From positions 1-40,049 of the IMG/VR virus record IMGVR_UViG_3300048928_000245: a DNA stretch of 40,049 bases. One strand, 5' to 3'. Shown here in pieces: positions 31,113-38,622 of this stretch. Position 1 is the first letter of the stretch; each line of letters opens with the position of its first letter. A program made the position numbers and the translations under genes. The notes under the pieces were generated by a model. The model was not told the origin of the DNA and made no database searches. It was given only the letters and a program-made list of their open reading frames with translations. The DNA comes from a virus.

Positions 31113-33922
31113 TTCGCAAGCCCATGGAAGACAAGATCCGCGCTGACGTGCTTCAGCGCCTGGAGTCTGATTACGGCCTTCAGCACATGAAAGGCACGCA
31201 TTACATGCGTAAGGGCACCTGCCCGCAGTGCAATCAGAAACGTTTATTTTCGCGCCACGATGAACCCTGGTTCATCCGCTGTGGCCGCGAGAAAAATTGT
31301 CGCTACATGGCTCCGACCAAAGAGCTTTACCCGGACCTGTTCGACGACTGGAGCAAGCGCGCACCTGCGACCCGTGACGAGCCTGCCGCCAGCGCAAAAG
31401 CGTACCTGACGTTTGCCCGAGGTTTCCGCGTTGAGCTGATAGAGGGCTGGTACACCCAGGAAAGCTACTTTGATCGCGATCTGAATATCGGCTCTGCCAC
31501 CGTGCGCTTCCCCCTGGAACACGGCGGGTACTGGGAGCGTTTGATTGACCAACCGTCACGGTTCGGTAAGAAGAAGGCCCGCTTCCAACCGCTCAAGACC
31601 TATAGAGGACACTGGTGGTGCCCGCCGTGCGTGGATCTGCTGGAAGTGAATGAGCTGTGGATCGTTGAAGGCATCTTCGACGCCATAGCGCTCATTCAAA
31701 ACGGTATCTCTGCGGTTGCGGCTCTGTCCTCAAACGCCTTTCCAGAGGAATCGCTCAAGGCCCTGATCACCGCTCGCGGCGGTAAAACCCCCAAGCTGGT
31801 TTGGGCTCTGGATAACGAGCCGGGCGCTCACAAGTACACCCGTATGTGGGTCAACCGTGCACGCGAACTCGGTTTTACCTGCGAGGCTGCTCAGGTGTCA
31901 CAGCCTGACGCCCGCAAGGTTGACTGGAACGATCTGCATCAACGCTGGGCGTTTATCGACGATGAAAAAGCCCGCGCTGATCGCATCGAAAAGGACTTGA
32001 AAGAAGCCCGTCACCAGGGCGCCCTGCTGATTGCAGAGAGTGCCAGCGACAAGGCATTGCTCATGTACCAGTGGCGTGAACGTGAGGAATTCCACTTCTG
32101 TTTCGACTCGCGCCTGTACTGGTGGAAATTGGACTTGGCGAAATACAACAGCGCCAAGCAGGCCCTCGAAAAGAGCGACGGCCACGAAGTACAGACACTC
32201 AATGAAAAGCAGCTTCGGGAAAAGGCGCTGAACGTCGCCGGCTGCGTCGTCGAGATCGCCAACTGCTACCCCAAAGCCCTCTATTTCCAGCGCAACGAGA
32301 TTACCGACGAGTCCTGGTACTTCTTCCGCGTCGACTTCCCGCACGACGGCGGCTCAGTGAAAAACACCTTTACGGGTGGCCAGGTCGCCGCTGCCAGCGA
32401 ATTCAAGAAAAGACTTCTCGGCATGGGTGCCGGAGCCGTGTTCACCGGCAGTGGACAGCAATTGGACAAACTCATGAAAGACCAGCTTTTCGGCATCAAG
32501 ACAGTTCAGACCATTGATTACGTGGGCTACAGCAAGGAATACCAGTGCTATGTGTTCAACGACGTCGCCATCCGCGAAGGCCAGGTGATCCACATCAATG
32601 AGGAAGAGTTTTTTGAGATGGGCAAGTTGAAGCTCAAGACTCTGCAAAAGGGTGTGAAGATCGATCTGGAGAAGGATGGCAAAAAATACGATGACCAGTG
32701 GCTTGCGCTTCTGTGGCAGTGCTTCGGTGCCCAGGGCATCGTGGCGTTGACCTTCTGGTTTGGCTCGCTGTTCGCCGAACAGATCCGAGGCCGGTACCAG
32801 TCGTTTCCTTTCCTTGAGGCCACTGGCGAGGCCGGTGCCGGCAAGACCACGTTGCTCACGCTGCTCTGGAAACTCGCGGGCCGAGACGGATACGAAGGGT
32901 TCGACCCGTCCAAATCCACCAAGGCCGGCCGCAGCCGCTTGATGGGCCAAGTATCCGGCATGCCCATTGTGCTGCTGGAATCTGATCGCAGCGGCGACGA
33001 CAAGGCCCACGCCAAAACCTTCGAATGGGACGAACTCAAGGATTACTACGGCGGCGGCACACTGGCGACCAAGGGTGTGAAAACCGCCGGTAACGAAACC
33101 TACGAACCACCGTTTCGCGGCACCATCGCCATCAGCCAGAACGCCCCTGTTGTGGCGTCAGAAGCGATCATGACCCGGATCGTCAAACTGCACTTTGTGC
33201 GCCCGAACGTCACCGCTGAAAGCCGTGCGGCGGCAGATCGGCTTAATGCGCTGGAAGGTTCGAGACTCAGCAACTTTGTGTTGCAGGCAGTACGTAAAGA
33301 GCTGGAGGTGCTCGAGCTGTTCGGCCAGCGGATAGCGGGCTACGAGGCGAAGTTGCGCAATTTGCACTCCCACTGCTTTGCCTGCGACACCCGATTCAAA
33401 GACGAGCACAGCGAGTGCAGCCATTGCGGCAACAAGCTGCGCGGCTACATCCGTGTGGAGCGGATCAACAAGAACCACGCCCAAATGCTCGCCCTGCTGG
33501 ACTGCCTATGCATGGTGGTGCCGCTCACCGACGCGCAGGTAGAGCACACGCGCTCGCAGATCATCCGTATGGCGATTGAGCGCCAGGCCTCGATCAGCTC
33601 CGACCATCCGGTAGTGGCTGAATTCTGGGAAGTTTACGAATACCTGGAAGGCCTGGACGCCGAAGGCCCGGTGGTCAACCACAGCAAGAAGGACCACATC
33701 ATCGCTATCAACCTCAACGACTTCGTGAAATGCGCCGCAGAAAATCGGCAAAAAATCGCTGACGTCAGCGAGCTGCGCGAACGCCTAAAGGACTCCCGCT
33801 CCCGGAAGCTGCTCGACGTCAACAAGGCGACTGACAGCGCGGTACGGGCTCACCAGGCCAATAAGACCAACGCCGTCGTCACGAAGCAACCCATCGTGAA
33901 GTGCTGGCACTTCCAGGCCTGA
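31109..33922 (+). CDS. Primase-helicase: zinc finger, Toprim, P-loop ATPase
   Basis: The 937-aa protein has an N-terminal zinc finger (Cys38, 41, 58, 64). A Toprim domain follows with LWIVEGIFDAIAL (Glu187) and LVWALDNEPG (Asp235). Then comes a P-loop ATPase with GEAGAGKTTLL (573-583) and IVLLESD as Walker B (620-626). A CxxC-x10-CxxC zinc ribbon (756-773) lies near the end. This arrangement resembles P4 alpha-type primase-helicases and would prime and unwind at an origin, unlike P2 gpA. GTG at 31109 overlaps the previous stop; ATG at 31124 is an alternative. Confidence 0.9.
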   Translation: MIRKPMEDKIRADVLQRLESDYGLQHMKGTHYMRKGTCPQCNQKRLFSRHDEPWFIRCGREKNCRYMAPTKELYPDLFDDWSKRAPATRDEPAASAKAYLTFARGFRVELIEGWYTQESYFDRDLNIGSATVRFPLEHGGYWERLIDQPSRFGKKKARFQPLKTYRGHWWCPPCVDLLEVNELWIVEGIFDAIALIQNGISAVAALSSNAFPEESLKALITARGGKTPKLVWALDNEPGAHKYTRMWVNRARELGFTCEAAQVSQPDARKVDWNDLHQRWAFIDDEKARADRIEKDLKEARHQGALLIAESASDKALLMYQWREREEFHFCFDSRLYWWKLDLAKYNSAKQALEKSDGHEVQTLNEKQLREKALNVAGCVVEIANCYPKALYFQRNEITDESWYFFRVDFPHDGGSVKNTFTGGQVAAASEFKKRLLGMGAGAVFTGSGQQLDKLMKDQLFGIKTVQTIDYVGYSKEYQCYVFNDVAIREGQVIHINEEEFFEMGKLKLKTLQKGVKIDLEKDGKKYDDQWLALLWQCFGAQGIVALTFWFGSLFAEQIRGRYQSFPFLEATGEAGAGKTTLLTLLWKLAGRDGYEGFDPSKSTKAGRSRLMGQVSGMPIVLLESDRSGDDKAHAKTFEWDELKDYYGGGTLATKGVKTAGNETYEPPFRGTIAISQNAPVVASEAIMTRIVKLHFVRPNVTAESRAAADRLNALEGSRLSNFVLQAVRKELEVLELFGQRIAGYEAKLRNLHSHCFACDTRFKDEHSECSHCGNKLRGYIRVERINKNHAQMLALLDCLCMVVPLTDAQVEHTRSQIIRMAIERQASISSDHPVVAEFWEVYEYLEGLDAEGPVVNHSKKDHIIAINLNDFVKCAAENRQKIADVSELRERLKDSRSRKLLDVNKATDSAVRAHQANKTNAVVTKQPIVKCWHFQA

Positions 33923-33943
33923 TTAATAAGCGGCAATACCTGC

Positions 33944-33989
33944 CAGGCGCTGCAACGTCTGACACCACCCAAAGGAGAAGCACCATGCA
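33944..33989 (+). promoter_or_regulatory. Leader hairpin with CTGCAA loop, copy 1
   Basis: CAGGCG (33944-33949), loop CTGCAA and CGTCTG (33956-33961) pair with one G-U wobble. Then comes ACCACCCAAAGGAGAAGCAC (from 33964) running into the ATG at 33985. The same loop and the same 26-base start region recur before the gene at 34355. Confidence 0.6.
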
Positions 33990-34296
33990 CGTACAAGTCA
34001 TCACTGGTGACGGTCAACAGGGCGAAACCCACCGTCTTCGACACCTGAAAGAGCTGAAGGACTGGTTTAACGAGTCAGGGAAAATTGTTCACGCCGAAGC
34101 CTACGACCCAGCTGGCCTGGTCGCAATCCTTGAGGTTCGTGCGGTGAGCGACAAAGAAATTCTGGTGTTGGAGTGCAGCCGGGATCAGATCCAGGCAGTG
34201 CTGGAATGGCAGTCGGCAACAGATGACGTTGTTGAATTTGAAAACCTGCTGCTGCACTTGGTGCGGCAGCAAAAACCAATCGGCGAAAGCCAGTAA
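33985..34296 (+). CDS. Hypothetical early protein
   Basis: The product is 103 aa, beginning MHVQVITGDGQQGETHRLRH. It has beta strands in the first half (IVHAEAYDPAGLVAILEVRA) and helices later (EFENLLLHLVRQQKPI). AAAGGAG lies 7 bases before ATG. Its leader is a near duplicate of the next gene's. Function unknown; it is conserved-looking and sits between the primase and methyltransferase. Confidence 0.75.
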   Translation: MHVQVITGDGQQGETHRLRHLKELKDWFNESGKIVHAEAYDPAGLVAILEVRAVSDKEILVLECSRDQIQAVLEWQSATDDVVEFENLLLHLVRQQKPIGESQ

Positions 34297-34307
34297 GAAG
34301 GTGGTGC

Positions 34308-34359
34308 CGAGGGGCTGCAACCCCTCGACACCGACCACCCAAAGGAGAAGCACCATGCA
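34308..34359 (+). promoter_or_regulatory. Leader hairpin with CTGCAA loop, copy 2
   Basis: CGAGGGG (34308-34314), loop CTGCAA and CCCCTCG (34321-34327) make a perfect 7-bp stem. The start region from 34334 repeats 26 bases of 33964-33989 exactly. Stem bases differ from copy 1 on both sides while pairing is kept. Confidence 0.65.
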
Positions 34360-34621
34360 AGTGAATCAACCCAAAGGCGGCACCGCAGAGGCTACCACAA
34401 CCGCGCTGGCTGTCGGCGACAAGGTCAGTTACGTCGCTATGAGCGGTGGAGGCAAGGAATACCGTCTCAGCGCTCGCACCGGCGTCATTGAAGCGATCGA
34501 TGGCAGCGTTGCGACCGTGCGCACCGCAAGAGGTCCGAGCATTACCAAACCACTCGGAAAGCTGACACCGGAAGGACAGTCCAAGCCCTTGACGCGAATG
34601 CTCATGGAGAGCCACTCATGA
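34355..34621 (+). CDS. Hypothetical protein coupled to the methyltransferase
   Basis: The product is 88 aa, beginning MQVNQPKGGTAEATTTALAV. The middle (VGDKVSYVAMSGGG, RTGVIEAIDGSVATVRTARG) looks like an SH3/KOW-type beta barrel, with a basic tail. ATGA overlap with the methyltransferase gene implies coupled translation and perhaps partnership. No family is recognised. Confidence 0.75.
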   Translation: MQVNQPKGGTAEATTTALAVGDKVSYVAMSGGGKEYRLSARTGVIEAIDGSVATVRTARGPSITKPLGKLTPEGQSKPLTRMLMESHS

Positions 34622-36609
34622 TCAAGCGCACCTTCACCCACTTCCACCTATGCTGCGGCCTGGGCAGCGGCGCCGCAGGCTTCAGCGACTCCAAACCAGT
34701 CCTGGGTCCCGTGCAAGCTGAATGGCGCTGCCTGGGCGGTGTAGATGTCGACCCGGCCGGCTTGCGCGACTTCCAGATGATGACCGGTGTACCTGGCACG
34801 CTGATGGATCTGTTCACACGCGAGCAGTACACAGCTTTCCACGGCCAGCAGCCACCCGCCGGTTGGATTGAGGCCACCGCCGAGGATCTGCGCCGCGCCG
34901 CCGGCAACGAAGACCCGGACGCGGTTTTTATCAGCAGCCCTTGCAAGGGCGCCTCGGGCTTGCTGTCGGAGTACATGAGCCAGACGCCCAAGTACCGGGC
35001 ACTCAACGAGCTGACGTTGCGCTGTGTGTGGCTGATGTGCGAAGCCTGGAAGCACAAGCCTGTGAAGCTGATCGTGTTCGAAAACGTGCCACGCCTGGCA
35101 ACCCGTGGCCGCTACCTGTTGGACCAAATCACCAAGCTGCTCCGCCATTACGGCTACGCGGTGGCGGAAACTACCCACGACTGTGGCGAAATTGGTGGGT
35201 TGGCACAGAGCCGCAAGCGTTTCTTGCTGGTGGCCAGGCACGTCGACCAGGTTCCAGCATTCCTGTATGAACCTGAAAAGCGCAGCCTGCGCGCCGTCGG
35301 TGACGTACTGAGCCGCATGCCGCTGGCCGGCGATATCGATCAGGCGGGGCCGATGCACCGGGTGCCGGCGTTGCAGTGGAAAACGTGGGTACGTCTGGCC
35401 CTGGTCGAGGCGGGGAAGGATTGGCGCAGCCTCAGCCGGTTTGCCATTGAGGACGGGTATCTGCGCGACTTCGTGATCGTGCCGGAGTACCGCGCCGGCT
35501 ACATGGGGGTGCACGACTGGCAGGACACCGCCGGAACGGTCGCCGGGCGGTCGAGCCCAACCAACGGCAAATTCTCGGTTGCCGACCCTCGACCGACCAG
35601 CAAATTCGAATACACCCAATATGGCGTGCTGCCCTACGACCGCCACTGCGGCGTGGTCACCGGCCAACGCAGCCCAGGGCAAGGGACCTTCAGCGTTGCG
35701 GACCCGCGCATGGGCGGCGAGCGGCACAACAACGTGTTCCGCGTAGTTCGCAACGACCAAGCCTCCGGCACTGTCACGGCAGGGCACGGCCCCAGCTCCG
35801 GCGGACACGCGGTGGCAGACCCTCGGCAACCGTCCAAGGGCTTCGGCAAGTACCTGGTCACCCACTACAGCAAGCCGGCCGGCACCGTCATCGCCGGCAG
35901 CACCACCGGGCAAGGCGCTTTCGCTGTGGCAGATCCTGCTTATAAAAATTGGCACCCGAACGCCAGCACCCAAAAGCTGCGGATCACGCCCTGGTGCGAG
36001 AGCGCTAAGACCGTGACCGGTTCACAGCAGGTTGCCAGCGGGGCTTTATCGATCGCAGATCCGCGCCCGGGCATGTCTCGCACCAAGGGAGACGCATACC
36101 TGACCGGCGGGCATTACGGTGTAGTCGACTACACCACCCCGGCCGGCGCCGTTTCCGCCAGTGCCTGCCACGACAACGGCAGATGGTCGGTTGCTGATCA
36201 GCGCATGCCGGCGCCCAACGACCGGCTGACCTGCATGATCACCAGCCTCGACGGCACCTGGCACCGGCCCTTCACCACCTTGGAGCTGGCAGCGCTGCAA
36301 TCACTATTTGATCCAGAGGATCACTGGTCAGCAGACCCACAGACCGCCCATGAGATCGAACGGATGCAGCGCGTTCGCAAGATCGAACAGGCGGGGGTCT
36401 TCCGGCTGGACGGCCTCAACGACGGACATCATCGGGAGCGGATAGGCAACGCGGTGCCGCGCGCAGCAGCAAGGGCGATGGCGGATGTGTTCGGCATGAC
36501 GCTATTGCTGTCCGAGGCCGGAGAGACGTTCATGCTGAGCAACGTGTCGATTTGGGTTCAGCCGGTGGCGATTGCATTGAGCGTGGCTCAATTGGAGCAG
36601 CAGTCATGA
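34618..36609 (+). CDS. C5 cytosine DNA methyltransferase with six internal repeats
   Basis: The 663-aa protein carries C5-MTase motifs in order: I (HLCCGLGSGAAGF, 10-22), IV (SSPCKGAS, catalytic Cys109), VI (VFENVPRL, 153-160), VIII (QSRKRFLLVA, 197-206) and X (RIGNAVP, 608-614). Between VIII and X, where the target-recognition domain lies, residues about 290-529 hold six copies of a unit. Its consensus is PAGTVTAG...GxFAVADPR. VADPR-type ends fall at 321, 360, 399, 437, 479 and 525, a spacing of 38-46 residues. No restriction enzyme gene is adjacent, so it is an orphan enzyme that likely protects phage DNA. The repeats may be tandem recognition modules, as in multispecific Bacillus phage enzymes. 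It overlaps both neighbours by ATGA. Confidence 0.92.
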   Translation: MIKRTFTHFHLCCGLGSGAAGFSDSKPVLGPVQAEWRCLGGVDVDPAGLRDFQMMTGVPGTLMDLFTREQYTAFHGQQPPAGWIEATAEDLRRAAGNEDPDAVFISSPCKGASGLLSEYMSQTPKYRALNELTLRCVWLMCEAWKHKPVKLIVFENVPRLATRGRYLLDQITKLLRHYGYAVAETTHDCGEIGGLAQSRKRFLLVARHVDQVPAFLYEPEKRSLRAVGDVLSRMPLAGDIDQAGPMHRVPALQWKTWVRLALVEAGKDWRSLSRFAIEDGYLRDFVIVPEYRAGYMGVHDWQDTAGTVAGRSSPTNGKFSVADPRPTSKFEYTQYGVLPYDRHCGVVTGQRSPGQGTFSVADPRMGGERHNNVFRVVRNDQASGTVTAGHGPSSGGHAVADPRQPSKGFGKYLVTHYSKPAGTVIAGSTTGQGAFAVADPAYKNWHPNASTQKLRITPWCESAKTVTGSQQVASGALSIADPRPGMSRTKGDAYLTGGHYGVVDYTTPAGAVSASACHDNGRWSVADQRMPAPNDRLTCMITSLDGTWHRPFTTLELAALQSLFDPEDHWSADPQTAHEIERMQRVRKIEQAGVFRLDGLNDGHHRERIGNAVPRAAARAMADVFGMTLLLSEAGETFMLSNVSIWVQPVAIALSVAQLEQQS

Positions 36610-37121
36610 CCAAAACGATCCTCGACCCATGCTGCGGAAGCCGAATGTTTTGGTTTGACAAGAAACACCCGGCGGTCATCTTCGGTGACATCAGGACCGA
36701 GCAAAAAGCCCTATGCGATGGGCGGACACTGACCGTTTGTCCGGACGTCACACTTGATTTTCGTGATCTTCCCTATGCAGACGGATCTTTCAAGCTGGTT
36801 TCCTTTGACCCGCCGCACCTGGTGCGTGCTGGGGCTGAGAGCTGGATGAAGGCTAAATACGGGATACTCAATCCGAATACATGGCAGCAAGACCTGCGGA
36901 AGGGCTTCGCAGAGTGTTTTCGTGTGTTGGCCACCGACGGTGTACTGGTTTTCAAGTGGAACGAAACGCAGATTCGCACCAGCCAAATTCTGTCACTTAC
37001 CGATCAGCAGCCTCTGTTCGGTCACCCAAGCGGAAAAAAAGGCGGCACACACTGGATAGTTTTCATGAAGGCCGAGGCAACACTGCTTCCAACCGGTTCG
37101 GATGTCAGGGAGTCATTATGA
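36606..37121 (+). CDS. SAM-dependent methyltransferase, probably DNA-directed
   Basis: The 171-aa protein begins MTKTILDPCCGSRMFWFDKK. DPCCGSRMFWFD is motif I, FGDIR the acidic loop and SFDPPHL (D68 P69 P70) motif IV, close to the DPPY of amino-methylating DNA enzymes. No separate target-recognition domain fits in this length. The ATG overlaps the C5 methyltransferase stop, suggesting a two-enzyme modification cassette. The substrate (DNA base, RNA or protein) is not proved by sequence. Confidence 0.82.
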   Translation: MTKTILDPCCGSRMFWFDKKHPAVIFGDIRTEQKALCDGRTLTVCPDVTLDFRDLPYADGSFKLVSFDPPHLVRAGAESWMKAKYGILNPNTWQQDLRKGFAECFRVLATDGVLVFKWNETQIRTSQILSLTDQQPLFGHPSGKKGGTHWIVFMKAEATLLPTGSDVRESL

Positions 37122-37393
37122 ACACAGCCTTTATCCTGATGGCCCAATACGACGGCCAGGCGATTATCTCTCTGGAGGTGGTGTGCCGTGATTATTTCAC
37201 GCATCTGACGCCGGACATGTTCCAGCGCAAGGTGATGAGCGGTCAGATCAAGTTGCCCATCACCCGCCTGGAGCCCAGCCAGAAGTCGGCCAGGGGCGTC
37301 CATCTCAGCGATCTGGCCGCGTACCTGGACCTGCAACGCGCAGCAGCAGTTAAAGAGCACAGCCAGATCAACGGGTTAAAACACGTCGTTTGA
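37118..37393 (+). CDS. Pyocin activator PrtN family protein
   Basis: This 91-aa protein begins MNTAFILMAQYDGQAIISLE. The family pattern is clear: VCRDYFTHLTPDMFQRKVMS, GQIKLPITRLEPSQKSARGV, HLSDLAAYLDLQR. PrtN activates pyocin genes in P. aeruginosa. Here it ends the early operon and overlaps the integrase 3' end by 26 bases on the other strand. It could be an activator or, like AlpA-type proteins, an excision factor. Confidence 0.9.
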   Translation: MNTAFILMAQYDGQAIISLEVVCRDYFTHLTPDMFQRKVMSGQIKLPITRLEPSQKSARGVHLSDLAAYLDLQRAAAVKEHSQINGLKHVV

Positions 37394-38519
37394 GCCACTT
37401 CTGCGATGCGGCGCCCAGTTGGACGGGCGCCCTCATAATCTTTTCGTGCCACTCCCAGGCCACATAGCGGTCGCCCCGACCGCGAAGGTGGGTGTAACGC
37501 CTCATTGAATTCCAATCCCTGTGGCCGGAAACGCTCGCCACACGCGGAATATCCCAGTCCATTTCGAACAGGCGGCTGACACCTTCATGCCGGAGGTCGT
37601 GGAAGTGCAGATCCGCGATGGTCAAAAACTTGCAGGCTTTCGTCCAGGACGTGGAGATCGACTCAGGGCTGTAGGGGAAGATGTCTTCGCCGGCTTTCGG
37701 CATCGTCTGGAGGATGTGCCACGCCTCGTCCGGCAGGTAGCACCAAACATCGTTGCCGATCTTCTGCCCAGGGTTTTTCATGTCGCGCACCAGCACCCGC
37801 TGGCCGGCCTCGTCGACGTCTGCCCAGCGAATTCGGGTTATTTCATCGAGCCGGCGCGTGGAGAACAGGGCGAAGCCCACGACCTTCAGCATATTTATGA
37901 CGGTCGGGCGCCTCACCTGCATGGCCTGGTAGTGCGTCAGCACCCGTCCCAGCTCATCCAATGTCGGTCGGCGGTCACGCTCACGGCTTTTCAGGTTGTA
38001 GCCCAGCTTGCGTAATACACGCCGCGCACCGCCCATGGCAAGCGGGTCGACTTGGTAGCCCCATGCATCTTTGGCTATCGCCAGCACTGCACCGAGGTGC
38101 GCCAGGTCATTGCCAGCGGTTTGTGGCTGAACGCCACCGCCCTCCCCGCTCATTCGCCAAAGTGCATAATCGACCAGGCACTGGGTGTTGATATCCGTAT
38201 CGGTCAACTTGCCCAGGTAAGTTTCGCTAATCGCATTGAGTGTGGCGCGCTTGGTCTTACCCAGCGGCTTGGCTTTCTCAACTTCGACCAGGTAGCGATC
38301 TGTCATGTCTTTGAGCGTGGCGCCCTTGCGGTTTGCGCGCTCAATCGCACCAGGCTCATCCAGCTCTGACCCGCGCTTGCGTGCCCACGCCTGGGCGGCC
38401 TGTTTTCGGGCGAAGGTCTGGCTCTCTTGGTAGACTTGCACTCCGTCGCGCTTGATGCGGATCTGTGCCGTGTAGCTCACAGTCCCATCCGCCAGTTTTC
38501 TTGCCCTGATAGTCGCCAT
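37368..38519 (-). CDS. int: Tyrosine-type integrase
   Basis: The 383-aa protein starts MATIRARKLADGTVSYTAQI (AP2-like arm-binding start); a longer upstream frame crosses the arm sites and is rejected. Catalytic residues are visible: Arg223 (FSTRRLDEITRIRW), Lys248, HxxR at His307/Arg310 (HFHDLRHEGVSRL), His333 (VSGHRDW) and Tyr342 (RRYTHL). It recombines attP with dusA. The gene begins about 170 bases from the right att core and lacks a clear Shine-Dalgarno. Confidence 0.95.
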   Translation of the reverse strand: MATIRARKLADGTVSYTAQIRIKRDGVQVYQESQTFARKQAAQAWARKRGSELDEPGAIERANRKGATLKDMTDRYLVEVEKAKPLGKTKRATLNAISETYLGKLTDTDINTQCLVDYALWRMSGEGGGVQPQTAGNDLAHLGAVLAIAKDAWGYQVDPLAMGGARRVLRKLGYNLKSRERDRRPTLDELGRVLTHYQAMQVRRPTVINMLKVVGFALFSTRRLDEITRIRWADVDEAGQRVLVRDMKNPGQKIGNDVWCYLPDEAWHILQTMPKAGEDIFPYSPESISTSWTKACKFLTIADLHFHDLRHEGVSRLFEMDWDIPRVASVSGHRDWNSMRRYTHLRGRGDRYVAWEWHEKIMRAPVQLGAASQKWLKRRVLTR

Positions 38520-38524
38520 ATTGA

Positions 38525-38565
38525 AAGTGGTACGCGTCAGTTTTGAAGTGGTACATCGTACCACC
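38525..38565. repeat. Right integrase arm-type sites
   Basis: AAGTGGTAC at 38525-38533 and 38546-38554 (21 bases apart, two helical turns) and the inverse GTACCACC at 38558-38565 match the left arm sites at 185-204. They overlap the integrase upstream region, so integrase may also regulate its own gene. Confidence 0.65.
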
Positions 38566-38622
38566 GAGCCTTTAAAAACGCCTGAAAACGCCCGAAAACA
38601 CGCCAAGAACACGTTGAGTAAA

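Noticed and set aside
34648-35973. 441-aa minus-strand open frame over the methyltransferase
   Set aside because: Antisense to a gene with all C5 methyltransferase motifs; no independent support.
35485-36204. CRISPR-like or satellite repeat inside the methyltransferase
   Set aside because: Repeats are protein-level, divergent at DNA level, in frame and without unique spacers of constant length.
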